This document shows positions 39,801 through 50,800 of a stretch of DNA of 64,000 nucleotides, piece by piece. The notes under the pieces were generated by a model. That model worked only from the letters and a program-made list of their open reading frames with translations. It did not search any database and was not told where the DNA came from. The translations under genes were made by a program, and so were the position numbers. The DNA is from Sphagnum compactum (lineage: Eukaryota; Bryophyta; Sphagnopsida; Sphagnales). The stretch lies in assembly GCA_965153455.1 (NCBI GenBank), contig OZ234498.1, forward strand, positions 18,228,001 through 18,292,000. The letters run 5' to 3'. Positions within the stretch are counted from its first letter, which is position 1, and every line of letters begins with the position of its first letter.

Positions 39801-39917
39801 TTCTAAGATGTTTCTTGTTATTCATGGATATCTTCCAGGCTTTGGAAGAAGGACGTCAAATCTTTTGAAGAGCTGACCAACTTGGTTCTACGACCTGTGA
39901 CCCGCTCAGCCCACTAG
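36858..39917 (+). CDS. HAD-superfamily hydrolase (HDHD3-like), probably organelle-targeted
   Basis: Nine proposed exons: 36858-36993, 37700-37852, 38199-38281, 38433-38516, 38659-38734, 38898-38959, 39219-39297, 39531-39624, 39839-39917. Reading phases agree at every join and give 281 residues. Exon 1 is basic and Ser-rich, like a transit peptide. HAD motifs are in order: motif [11 protein letters not shown], motif [12 protein letters not shown], motif III lysine in [10 protein letters not shown], motif [15 protein letters not shown]. The cap-region sequence ([26 protein letters not shown]) matches the plant HDHD3-like group. In motif I the second Asp of the usual DxDG is Gly (DVGGT), so phosphatase chemistry may be weakened or altered; the physiological substrate of this group is unknown to me. 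The boundary of exon 7 is the least certain (39219 chosen by phase and the FDAV motif). Confidence 0.85.
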
Positions 39918-41744
39918 CTGAGGTCTGGGTCTGTTTTTGGTCAATCAAAGGCCTCAAAAGTGCTGGTATGGCTGGTATCTCCAATCACATGGCCAGCACC
40001 AGTTCTACAGCAGTGTAAGCTCTTCAGAAGTTATTTTTCAACCTGAGAATTTCCCCCCATCAGGTCTATTTGAGGATTTCAAAAACAGCCACATAACCAT
40101 GTTGGGTGAAAAATGAGATGATTTCGCATTAGACTAGAGCAAGCTAGGAAAGGAAAATGGAGCTCAGGTGAGCTATTGTAGGTGGTAGATTCAATTCTTG
40201 AGGTGATTTGGGATGTGACACTTTGTGCAAATTGATGAAAATTAATTTGTAGCGGGCAGGTGTTTTTTGTGAGGTAAAGGGTTATCAAGAGGGTAGTAGC
40301 AAAGCAAGTGCAAGCTATGGGAGGCAAGGATCTTGGACTGTATGGTCGCAAAGGAGAATAAGTTCCCTCCTATTAACTGCCAGGGTCCATAATTGCAAAC
40401 TGGGGCGTAAGAAAGAGAAGAACTTTATTTTAAGGAATTTTCTCATCCTGATAACTGATGATGGAAAAGTGCAGCAATATGTGCAATTACAGCCAAATTG
40501 CACATACAAATTGAGGCCCACTATGAAGTTCTTGGCCCTCAAGCCATGTTTATCATGTGGCTATGTTAATCATGTGGCTTGAAATGTGCATGCCAAATTG
40601 AAATGAGCATCTTGTGTGATGTGCACCCCAACGTCGGGCTGAAATGCACTCTTAGATTTTGCCACTACAGAAAATCAAAACAACTTGAGCAGAAGCTTCT
40701 ACTACCTTCTTCTCAATACCTGTTCACAATCTGTATCACAAATCTGTTGGAACTACCATGCTTCTTTCCTTCCCCCAAGCCTTTAAGCAACCAAGGATGT
40801 GCAAATGCAATCAGGAAATATGTAAAAAAGCACATGAGGGGGCTAATCATGAAAGGGAAGGAGGGGAGAATTTGAAAAGGTCACCATCTGCCATCAGTCC
40901 AAGTGCTTCCTCAGTGTCTTCAGCTTGAAAAAAATCCATTACATTCTGTAAGACCAGAAATTAAAACCATGTCTTGCATTCCTCACAGGTCACACATATC
41001 TGGCTGACAGATAACCATGACAGCTACAGTGACTTCTGTAATTTCCACAGCAATAGAACACCTCCTTCTGCAAACAACCTGAAAGAAACTCTGGAAACTC
41101 CTGCCCTTATAAAACTAGAGGTTTCCATCTGAATTAACCATACATTCCATTTTCAAAAGGACCAAATAAGGAACACCGCACACCGACTTTAGACACAACC
41201 TTTCAATATTCTAGTTCAGTTTGGACTATGATCCTTCTCAATCTAAGCACATTTGGAAAAAGTATGATGTTTCTGAGAACAATTTCTGCTAAATAGTATT
41301 GGAAGCTTTGCTCACTGACAGATTCATGGCACCTTGAGATCTCAAATACATCTCCAGTGGAGTGTGGGCATCTTGTAGATTTGGTTATAAAGAAATTATG
41401 GCAGCTGAAATTCACATTGTGCCAGTGTATTACTGGAGCTTTTGGATCTCTTAGCAGCAGCAACCAGACACAAACAAGACACCTAATTGCCTAAAAGCTG
41501 ACATGTACTGTGAATTTTGTCAAACTGGAAAACATATCAAAGCTTACAACAACAAAACCTGTGAACTTCAAAACTGTAGAATTTCCAAATTCTTTGTCCA
41601 GGATTACAAATCTCAAGTAAAAAAATCACAAACTTTGTTTAGAGAGAATCCCTCCATGAATGAGAGAACACACAGCAGGAATCTTTGTGTACCAAAATTC
41701 CTTTGCCTTTAAATGGACATTCCAGAAAACTGAAAGAGAAAAAA
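39918..41744. other. Convergent intergenic region between HAD and RPL35 genes
   Basis: The region holds the 3' flanks of two convergent genes. Composition is gene-like, but no conserved coding segment was recognised on either strand. Confidence 0.45.
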
Positions 41745-42510
41745 CTATGCCTTCACAGCAAACTTCCTCAAGGGGAAATAAGCCTCTTTCTTCTGCTGCC
41801 GCTCTGTCTTGATGGATAACTGTGTGTGCACAACACACCAGCACAAAATAAATGATTGTACAAGACAAGTTTGAGTATGAAAAATGAAAAAGCTCACGAA
41901 AATGAATTTGCTAAACACTGAAGAAGAGGGTGAGAATATAACCTGGTGCTTGGTGAGCCGTCTTCGAATGGCCCGAGTCTTTTTGGGGCGCAAATCCAAG
42001 GGCATGTATTTCTTCTTGCTGTAGGCTTCGCGCAAACTGGCCTTCTGTGTCTGACTGATGACCGTCAGCACTTGAGCGATGGACAGTCTCACCACCTTGA
42101 TCTTGGAAAGCTTATTGGGAGCACCGCCTGTCACCTTAGCTACTCTCAAAAGTGCCAGCTCCGCCTTCAACTCCTTCAACTACAACCGTTGCAAAAAAAA
42201 AACGATCCAAAGCTTTATTTCCTTCTTCAAGTACTTGAGCATTCAAGTTAATGATATCCTTGCAGACTTAACTTGCCAGGCGCCATCTCATTGCAGAGAG
42301 GGACAGAAAAAACGAAAATTTTAAAAAGTTTCCTCATCAGGATAAGAGAGGACACAAACCCTAGGAACACAACCATCTACAATCCACTCCAAAATATACA
42401 AATATCCCCCAAAAAATTGCTGAGGAAAAAGATCGAATCGAATCACTCACTTGATTCAGAAGTTCGGTCTTGCTTCGAGTCCGAAGCTCGTGAACCTTGA
42501 ACTTCGCCAT
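41745..42510 (-). CDS. RPL35: 60S ribosomal protein L35 (uL29)
   Basis: Minus-strand exons 42510-42451, 42179-41943 and 41819-41745 join in phase 0 to exactly 123 residues, the usual length of eukaryotic L35. The protein starts [20 protein letters not shown], continues [16 protein letters not shown] and [20 protein letters not shown], and ends with [15 protein letters not shown]. It binds 25S rRNA near the peptide exit tunnel of the large cytosolic subunit. All introns have GT-AG borders. The ATG is confirmed by the conserved N-terminus. Telo-box motifs in the upstream region match the usual plant ribosomal-protein promoter pattern. Confidence 0.97.
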
Positions 42511-42643
42511 GGCGAAAAGCTGCAAAGGAGCTGGAACGGGTGCAACGTCGAAAGCGAGTGCAACGCCGTGAATGAGACCGAAAGGGAAGGAAAGCAAGAA
42601 AGACAGATAGATAGAGAAACAGGTTGTCTTCTTCTGTGCTGTC

Positions 42644-42689
42644 TAACCCTAAATCTAAACCTCCTCTCACCGTCCGATCAAACCCTAAC
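42644..42689 (-). promoter_or_regulatory. Two telo-boxes upstream of RPL35
   Basis: TAACCCTAA at 42644-42652 and AAACCCTAA at 42681-42689 lie 134-180 bp before the RPL35 start codon. AACCCTA telo-boxes are a known feature of plant ribosomal-protein promoters. Confidence 0.65.
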
Positions 42690-42749
42690 TGTGTGAGAAA
42701 AAGTTTGGCGTGGGTTAGCGAGGTCTGGCGTTGGTTGGCGCATGAATGG

Positions 42750-43379
42750 CGATCGTGGCTCGAAAAGGAAGGATCCAAAAATATTAAACAAAAAAAAGGA
42801 TAAATTGGTCTTTTTTATTAGAGCCTACCCTCCACTGGATTTAGGTTTAATTAAAATGCCCAAAGTTGTCCCAAAAATCCCCCCCCCAAAAGGAGAAAAA
42901 AAGGAAATTTTTTTTGACTATTTAATTAAATTCCAGGAATTAGAACATGCAAATTCTACTATATATGTTCCCCTTGTTTATGTTTGAAACAATGGGTTTT
43001 TTTTTTTTTAATTAAAATTAAAATTGTATTTTTTTTTTAGGAGTGGGGATAGTTTTTATGTTTTTTGACCTGAGAAATGTGATTTTAACACATACAAAGG
43101 AATTTGTGAAAAATTTGCCAGATTTTTAAAAATAAAATTTATTTGCCATATTTGTACAATAGGTTCCAGCAGGTAGCCAAGATACATAAAAGGATTATTA
43201 AGTTTTTAAAAACCTTCATATCTTGTCTATAGCCAGATTTGGCTAAATATTCTTGTGGATGATGGCCAGTTTGGCTGCATCACAAAATTAAAAAATAAAA
43301 TTCCCCTGGTTTGAAAATCCACTCAATACCTCCTTTCTGAAACTCTTAATGAAGTCCGTGAAAAGTGTAGGGTAAAGGA
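42750..43379. other. AT-rich intergenic sequence
   Basis: A/T tracts and no gene. GCCAGATTT(G/T)GCTAAAT-like motifs recur here (about 43230) and again near 44070 and 44190, suggesting related repeat fragments on both sides of the minisatellite. Confidence 0.45.
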
Positions 43380-43694
43380 GTAGGCGTAAAGAACCCTCTA
43401 TTAGTAGGTGTAAGACCCCTCCCACTCTTAAAGTCGTAGGTGTAAAGAACCCTCGAATAGTAGGTGTAAGACCCGTCCCACTCTTAAAGTCGTAGGTGTA
43501 AAGAACCCTCTATTAGTAGGTGTAAGACCCCTCCCACTCTTAAAGTCGTAGGTGTAAAGAACCCTCTATTAGTAGGTGTAAGACCCCTCCCACACTTAAA
43601 GGAGTAGGTGTAAAGAACCCTCTATTGGTAGGTGTAAGACCCGTCCCACTCCCAAAGGAGTAAGTGTAAAGAACCCTCTATTGGTAGGTGTAAG
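43380..43694. repeat. 56-bp minisatellite, about 5.6 copies
   Basis: Units start GTAGGTGTAAAGAACCCTC at 43380, 43436, 43492, 43548 and so on, each with a second GTAGGTGTAAGACCC half and a CCCAC(T/A)CTTAAAG(T/G) end. Adjacent copies differ at only a few bases. Within each unit the two GTAGGTGTAA halves are an older internal duplication. No spacers differ between copies, so it is not a CRISPR-like array. Confidence 0.95.
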
Positions 43695-44580
43695 ATTCCA
43701 AATATTCCATCAGATTCTTGATTTTCCTTCAGAGAAAATATTTGTGAAAAAAAAAAAAAACAGATGTTTTCTGAAATTGTCAACATTTCTGAAAATAATA
43801 TAAAATATAATATTTTATGTTCCCCAAAAGTTCCCAATACTAATTGGCAGAAAGTTCATTGGATACAATCAATTTAGACAATGAATGGCATATTCCAAAA
43901 TAATTCAAAATTCAAAAATTCAAAAATGAATTAATTTTGGAGGTCTCTAATCACCAAAAGTGAGGGAGGGGGGAAAATATTAGTAAAAAAAATTGCCAGA
44001 TTTCAATATTTCATTTTCATTGTATAGCCAAAAATATAGAAGGATGATTAAGGATTTCTTATTCACAGCCAGATTTGGCTAAATCTTTGATCACCACTTT
44101 TTCTACATCTTCCCATCAGTGTTTTTTTTTTTTTTTTGGGTTAATTTTATGTTGTAGCCAAAGTGGTGACGATCCACCGGAAGATTTAACCAGATTTGGC
44201 TACAAGATAAATATAAAAGCAATTAAAAAAAAAAAATCCTTCTCTATTGTTGGCTGCGTACTTGCGGAATTATGACGATTTTCCTTTTAAAAAATTTATG
44301 CGAATTATGGCTATTAAAATCTCAAAAAGCACTTGAATTTAGCACTTTAATTTTGGCTATTAATATAGCCAACCCAAAAAACAGGGCAGATTTCCAATTG
44401 CCCACAAATTTTTTAAAAAAATCCTAAAAAAGAACACTGGTGGTAAATAGGTACCTACTTACTATGTACCTACTAGTCTATGTAGGTACCTACCTAGTCC
44501 TTTGGCCCCCCCCCCAAGTCTTACTCCGTGATATACTTATCATGTGGAAATTCGGAAGAATACAGAAGAGCAATCACGTG
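43695..44580. other. AT-rich intergenic sequence 5' of PsaL
   Basis: No gene seen. A cluster of GTACCTA/TAGGTAC motifs, partly palindromic, lies at about 44448-44495. Confidence 0.45.
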
Positions 44581-44612
44581 ATGACACGTAGCAGGTGACG
44601 TTATCCTGATCC
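44581..44612 (+). promoter_or_regulatory. ACGT and I-box-like elements before PsaL
   Basis: GACACGTAGC, GGTGACGTTATCC (ACGT core followed by the complement of GGATAA) lie about 140-170 bp before the PsaL ATG. ACGT and GATA/I-box pairs are typical of light-responsive photosynthesis genes. The role is inferred. Confidence 0.45.
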
Positions 44613-44752
44613 CAATCTTCTTCTTGCACAAATTGGTGAGTTACTAATCGCACGAGACTGTTACCATTTGTGCACTGCACTCGTTCCGTTGCGTTTTGCG
44701 TGCGTTTTGTGTTTGGAAGCTCCTTTCATTTGCAGTAGCAGCAGCAGCAGCG

Positions 44753-45445
44753 ATGGCGGCAGCGGCCATGACCAGAGCCGGGGGTTTGATCGCCATGGAG
44801 CGTGCGCACAGAATGGTAATGAGCAAGGCGCAGACGTCGTCGTCGTCGTCGGTGGCTAATCGAGCTTTCTTTGGCAACGTCAGTGGTTTTCGGGCCGCTT
44901 CGCGGCCTCTTGTGCGGGTTTCGACGTCGAATGCAGTGAGTGTTCGTGCAGCAGAGAAATATCAAGTGATAGAGCCACTGAATGGTGATCCTTTCGTGGC
45001 GGGATTTGAGACTCCAGTGACAAGTAGTCCTCTCATTGCTTGGTATCTTTCCAACTTGCCTGCTTATCGTACTGCAGTGTCGCCTTTGCTGCGTGGAGTA
45101 GAAGTCGGACTCGCTCACGGTTATCTTCTAGTCGGACCTTTTGTGGTTACGGGACCGTTACGTAACACGGAAGTTCGAGCGGAGGCGGGAGCGCTTGGCG
45201 CGGCGGGACTTGTCGTCATTCTCACCTTGGCATTGACGATCTACGGCATTGCTACTTTCAAGGAAGGTGCTCCGTCCTTGGCACCTGGTCTCACCTTGAC
45301 TGGAAGGAAGAAGGAAGCCGATAAGTTGCAGACCGCTGAGGGATGGGCGGGCTTTGCCGGCGGCTTCTTCTTCGGTGGACTGTCTGGTGTTTACTGGGCT
45401 TATCTTCTTGCATACGTCCTCAACTTGCCATACCCCGTGAAATAG
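44753..45445 (+). CDS. PSAL: Photosystem I reaction centre subunit XI (PsaL), plastid precursor
   Basis: An intronless frame of 230 residues from ATG 44753, which follows a CAG run and fits a plant initiation context; the next ATG is only six codons on. Residues 1 to about 66 are Ala/Ser/Arg-rich, a chloroplast transit peptide ending near VSVRA. The mature part begins [23 protein letters not shown] and contains [46 protein letters not shown] and the final hydrophobic [21 protein letters not shown]. PsaL is a thylakoid membrane protein that contacts PsaI, PsaH and, in cyanobacteria, the trimer interface. Length and motifs fit an intact plant PsaL. GC content is higher than in its surroundings. 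Confidence 0.97.
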   Translation: MAAAAMTRAGGLIAMERAHRMVMSKAQTSSSSSVANRAFFGNVSGFRAASRPLVRVSTSNAVSVRAAEKYQVIEPLNGDPFVAGFETPVTSSPLIAWYLSNLPAYRTAVSPLLRGVEVGLAHGYLLVGPFVVTGPLRNTEVRAEAGALGAAGLVVILTLALTIYGIATFKEGAPSLAPGLTLTGRKKEADKLQTAEGWAGFAGGFFFGGLSGVYWAYLLAYVLNLPYPVK

Positions 45446-45860
45446 GTACCTAGTTGTTCCTTTTCTACGGAGCAGGGGTATTCCTTTGTGCACTAGTAGT
45501 ATAAGAGTGGTGAATGAATGAATGACTTCCTTCGCTCGCAGAAAGAAAAAAATTGTATCCACGCGTGGTTTGTATCCTATGTCTCGAGCGTGAATTTCTG
45601 TTTTCCATCAACAATTATGAAGCTTAATGTACATCGCACTTTTTGTATATTTCCTCGCATTTTTATTTTTTGTTTTCTTACTTACACATGAGAATGGCAT
45701 TGCACCGCTATCCCACTTTTCTGCTGCAGCAAGAAGACTCATCATGGTGGAACACTGTGGTCATCAATCAAACCCAGTGCTCTCTCTTTCTGCAGTGATT
45801 TGGACTGAAAAATGAAGCAAAGAATGCATGATCCATAAAGCGATGTAGATCTGTTACATA

Positions 45861-45896
45861 CAAATTGCTACAAGAAAAGTTTCTTGTAGCTATTTG
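45861..45896. repeat. Short perfect-loop hairpin 3' of PsaL
   Basis: GCTACAAGAAA-AG-TTTCTTGTAGC with five more pairs outside one T/T mismatch gives a 17-pair stem on a 2-base loop, about 420 bp after the PsaL stop. The loop is too tight for a microRNA precursor. It may be a transposon footprint. Confidence 0.6.
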
Positions 45897-46436
45897 CTGT
45901 AAAGGCTGTATAGTACAATTGATGGACAATTGCTAACTAGAATGGAATCTGCAATATGTGAATTTATGTTGCTAGAGATGCAGAGAGATTGAAATCCTGA
46001 CTCACTTTTGGAGATGATATTCAGAACAGGGGTACCACTTAGTACATGTTGAAACTTTTTGTCATTTATTCTTGCAGGATTCAGATCCTTGGGTTCACAT
46101 GAATCTTGCGATAACTATTTGACAAATGATAAACTTTCAAAGGGGTTGAAGTCTCTGAAGTTTCTGCATGCATATAGCTACTGCAGAATATTATGAGTGT
46201 TGCTGTTGCAAGTACAAATGACTACTATAATCTCTGCATGCCAATTGTTTCTTGTGACAATCAAAGTTCAATTGTTGCAGGAATGAAACCAGCACTTGGG
46301 ACAGGTTGTGTAGAAATTTTCAAACAATGGTGCTTATCATCTTAATGAAATGGGGGAAGAGAAAAGTGCACAGGGGGCGTTCGACATTAAACTTCACTTT
46401 TCTTATGAGTTGCCTGCAGAGAAGCAAAAGAGTACG

Positions 46437-46657
46437 AGTTGCACTGAGACTGCAAATAGGTGGTAGACTACTAGTAGCAAACCATCTAGTCAATCAGAAA
46501 CAGTGAGCAACAATCAAATCATATTCATTACACTGACATAATCTCTGACAAGTGTGTGTGCTGTGCTGCCAATTTTTTTTTTGCTGAGGCATGTTTTGAG
46601 TTTTCCTCATCCAATTTTAGTTTGCAGGGTCACATACTGAGCATCGGTGGAGTTGCC
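46437..46657. mobile_element. MITE copy 2 (left end lost)
   Basis: Homologous to the copies at 13850-14174 and 57606-57989: it shares GACTACTA(G/A)TAGCAAACCA, CAATCAGAAACAGTGAGCA, TTTTGCTGAGGC and the right end CACATACTGAGCATCGGTGGAGTTGCC. No matching left inverted repeat was found. Confidence 0.6.
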
Positions 46658-47870
46658 TGGTGATCTAATTTAGTCTTTGAAGGCAAAGCACACTTTTGAA
46701 ATGACATATGCTGTGAGAACAACAAAGTTTTGTACTCCTGATGCTTTTGCAAATTTGGATGCAATTGTCACTCATGCAGGAGAGATTCTAGCCTTAACTG
46801 CTCTTTGACATGCATGTGACCAGCACATAGAACATTGTGAGGTCGAGCAAATGGTCTACAAAGTTCCTAATGATGTGTCAGATAATGGCTATTGTTCGCA
46901 CCCAGCTCATGGTCACACCCAGTCAGTTGGCTGGGTGCTCCCAACGGCAATCACCACCTAATGGAAATGGTTTTCAATTCTTAATGAGAACTTGCCCTGC
47001 TCCCTGAATGACAGAGAGAAAAGAAAGAAACAGATTTAAGTAGTCTACTGAATTTGTGAATTCTTTTGAAAACTAACCCAGCTCCCGGAATATCCATAAC
47101 GCTGAAATAATGCCACAGAAACCCATTTTAATCTCAAAAAGAAAATCAGAATAGATTACAAGGTACACTCAAAGAAAAAAACAAAGAAATAAGAGAGAAA
47201 AATAGATTTAAGTAGACTGAATTGTGACTTTGTTGCAGCTCTCCTTTGACACTTTTGGTGATCCTTAGGAATGACTGAAATGAGATCATTTCAGTTTTTA
47301 CATATGAGTGCATCTTTGTACATATTTCTCTTGTATTTGCATATTTTGTAGAGTAAGGGCTTTAGATCCTAACCGAGAAAAAGAAGCTGAAAGGCTTCAT
47401 CGAGGCCCTCCTACATCAAAAGGCAAAAAAAAATTAAAAAATTAAAAAAATCTATCTCTCTGCTTCTCCACCAACTAGCAGCCTCCAGTTCATGCCAACA
47501 AGCTTCTACGTAGTATGTCAAGTTAGCACTAGAATAGTTCCTACTTGAATTTCCTCAAAAACAGAAAATTACAAGTTGCCCATTCTGCTCTGTACTTACA
47601 TCAATGTCCCTTGGATCCTTGCAGGTTTGTTGTGGGGCTTGCTTGGACACCCGCACGTGGCCTTACCATATATACACCTCTTCCCAATAGCCATGCCAAG
47701 GATTTAAGTTGGACCCATTGTAAAGCTCCATCCAAAACTTCATAAACTTGACCTGGCAATTCTTCTCTCAACACTCGGCAAAAGCTAGAACCAAGTCCTC
47801 TGGATGCACTTGAATCCATACCTGGTCAAAATGACCTTGTTTGTGTAACATTGTCCCAGGCTTTTGCCCC

Positions 47871-50800
47871 CTAAACTGTCTCTTTTGGACCTAGGCTATC
47901 TGCTGAACCAGAACAGCCAACACTTACATTTGAGATCCTGATTGCTTGCAACAGGCCCTCTTTGCCATGGTTGTTACTCTGTTCCTCACTACTCTGATCC
48001 TTCCCAACACCTGAGTGCTTTACATTATTAGCAGCCACAGTTGAAGACTCAGCTTTGCTTGTACTGCTAAGGAGTTCTGATTCCGATATGCCAGAAACAG
48101 TAGACTCAGGTTCGAATTTTGGACTTGAGATCCCTGTGGCATTCAAGTCCTCACTGGAGATTGCCCTTTCTTTTTCAGGTTGACCCAATAGCATCTCTTG
48201 CACCAATTTGTCTGAATGTACTTTGGATGTACCGTCCTCGTGAAGGAGAACACTGTGGTGTTGATGAGACCTGGCCTCATCCAAAAGTGGAAATTCTTTT
48301 GTCAAGCAATCAGACACCCTGCCATCTAACCCCCTTAGAGTGTCAGAGCTGCTGATTTCATCCTCTTGATCAATGTTGTGCTCGACCGTTCTCAATAAAC
48401 TGTCTTGGGCATCTTCTGAGTCTGATTCTGACCTACTCCATTGAGACAATTTCTCTGCATCTAGAACAATTTCATGATCGCACGGCTCAAATGACTCATC
48501 TGTATCAAGATCCTCTGTATCAGGTTCAACTTCAGATTCACCCCACCTAAAATATCCAGCTATATTGTTGTCAAGCCTCGTTGCTTGGAAAATATCGTCC
48601 AGACCTTGCATGGGATCGTCAAGCATGGGGCCACCATCAACTGCCAACACCTCAACCTCAAAATCATCCCTTGGGAACTGATTGTCATCCTGAGTTGCTG
48701 CATTATTTTCTGTGGAACATTGCTGGTTGAGCTCAAGTACACATTCATCAATCATGAGTTCAACACCACAGCTTGCTTGGATTGCAGAAAGCTTGGCCCA
48801 AGTGCGACGGCGAGCATCCATAGCTAACCTTCGGAGCTCATCAGGTGATGGCTCATCCCAATGACTGACCATCACCTTTGCAATTGCCTGGACACAGCAG
48901 CCAAACAACAACCCAAATAAGAACAACAGGGAAGATTTAGCTCGACACCCAACACCATTTGTTACTAGCATTCTCTAAAATGAAGGATCCCCAAACACCC
49001 AGTAGAGCTTGTACATGAGAAGGGGCAAGTGTCATGTGGATCACCTTCGAAAGAGTAACAGGCATCACGATGTTGATATCGCCCTCCCACTCCCCAGCAT
49101 ACATGCTAGTTAGACCACCCATTCGAATCCCCAGCTTGACCAACTGAGCACACCGATGTTTCACCTCCATCTCAACCAACTCGGCAATCTGATCCACAGT
49201 CCCCACATCATCATCCTCAGTCAGCCCACCACAACCCCCACCAAGCATGCCAATTACTAGAGATCTTGACCATCACTTTCATTAAATAGAGTGTTGTTTA
49301 GCTGGTGTTTATAGTTGAACCCTAAACCCTAATCTGACTGCTATTCATACACCCTATACTCTCCTTCAATCCTGTTTATTCTTCAGCCATCATTGAATAT
49401 TCAGGATGTATGTAGACAGGACTTCTATCTATCCCTCGTAGTCCAGTCTGCAGGCCAAGTCCTGTGAGGGTGGTCGTAAGAGACACCCATGTGCATAGCT
49501 TTCAGGTGTAGTCCAAAAAAATTCCAGTAACAGTGCACCCAGTTCAGAAGGACCAGAAAGAGGACAGCAGACTAACTTTGCTTGCAAAAAGGCCAGCACT
49601 CTCACGAATGGTTTCCTTCAAGAATAAAGCTGGTGCCACATATGGGCTGGCTTGACTGATGACAAAATTGTTGACGTTGAATAATTCCTTCAATTGCTGT
49701 AATGGAAGATCACTCTCTAGATTGGCCTGACTTCTGCACCTTGGTACACTCACCTGCATCGATCACAAACCAAAAATTGTATGTGTACATTTCTCCTTAC
49801 AACATAACCCAAAATTGGCGTCATGGTTCTGACAGACTCTACTGAAGCTAGGTAGCAGATCTTTTCTAACGCCTTCTCTACTTACAACAATAATCCATTC
49901 ACTACAATGAGAAACAAAAGCAGCAATTTTCAGACCCAACCTTCATTCACCAAGCATGATTTGATAGGTCCAATCATGCCTGATCCAGAAAGAAATCAAC
50001 CCACACTGTCGATGACTGATTTTGCAAACAGACTGGAAAAACCCAATCAAATTTACACCTTCTTTAAAGCATTGCAGCACTCAATGTGCATGGAAGTGCA
50101 AGCTTACTATTGAGGTCACTGCACATGGTGCCATGTCACCATTCTCGCACTTTATCATAAGCTCAGGCATCTTCAGAAGGCCATTACGAGGAGCACAAGA
50201 GAGCAGGATCGCACTCCATATCACTACATTTGGGGATGTCAAATAGTTCAAAAACTGAGATGGCTCCTGTTTGGTTGGACAGGCAGGTACCGAGATGCCT
50301 AGTACACGTCCTGACACTATAAATGCTTCCTTGAATGTCAAGTCCCCAATCAGGTCTTGCAGGCATGTTTGGCGTTTCTCCATCTCAAATGTGCTTGCAT
50401 TGTCTTGACTAAGATGGTATGCAGCCACATAAATGGCCCCAACTGTAGACATCGATGGAGGTATCTCGTCATAAAAAAAGCTTTGGAGCTCTAACTCTGT
50501 TCTAGTTGCTGCAAATGAAGCAACAATAGCTCCAATGTTGGCACCCATGATGATGCTTGGGAGTAACTGATGCTCCACCAATGTCCGTAACACATTTGAA
50601 TGAAAAATACCACATTCTATGTGTCCGCTGAAAATGAGGGCTGTTCTGCCAAATTTTAGCCTTAACTCATTCATAAATGAGACTTTATGTTCCAGTGACA
50701 ACACATCAGAATCCACCTCACAGATGGTGCGCAAGTAAGACCTGCGAGCCCCATTGTTTTCCCATCACAATATTTTGCTTATGTTTCTCTTACAAGTGTA

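Larger units (their letters stand above)
45446..47870. other. Intergenic region with MITE remnant between PsaL and the patatin-like gene
   Basis: The first few hundred bases should be the PsaL 3' UTR. A 17-bp-stem hairpin lies at 45861-45896. A MITE fragment occupies 46437-46657. From about 47,500 the minus strand probably holds the 3' UTR of the patatin-like gene. No further coding region is supported. Confidence 0.45.

Noticed and set aside
43380-43694. CRISPR-like array
   Set aside because: Whole 56-bp units repeat, with no unique spacers between shorter repeats, in a plant nuclear context; it is a minisatellite.
45861-45896. MicroRNA precursor 3' of PsaL
   Set aside because: The stem is only 17 pairs with a 2-base loop, too short for Dicer processing to a duplex.
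47545-47745. Small open frame downstream of the patatin-like gene
   Set aside because: No conserved motif; lies in the presumed 3' UTR.
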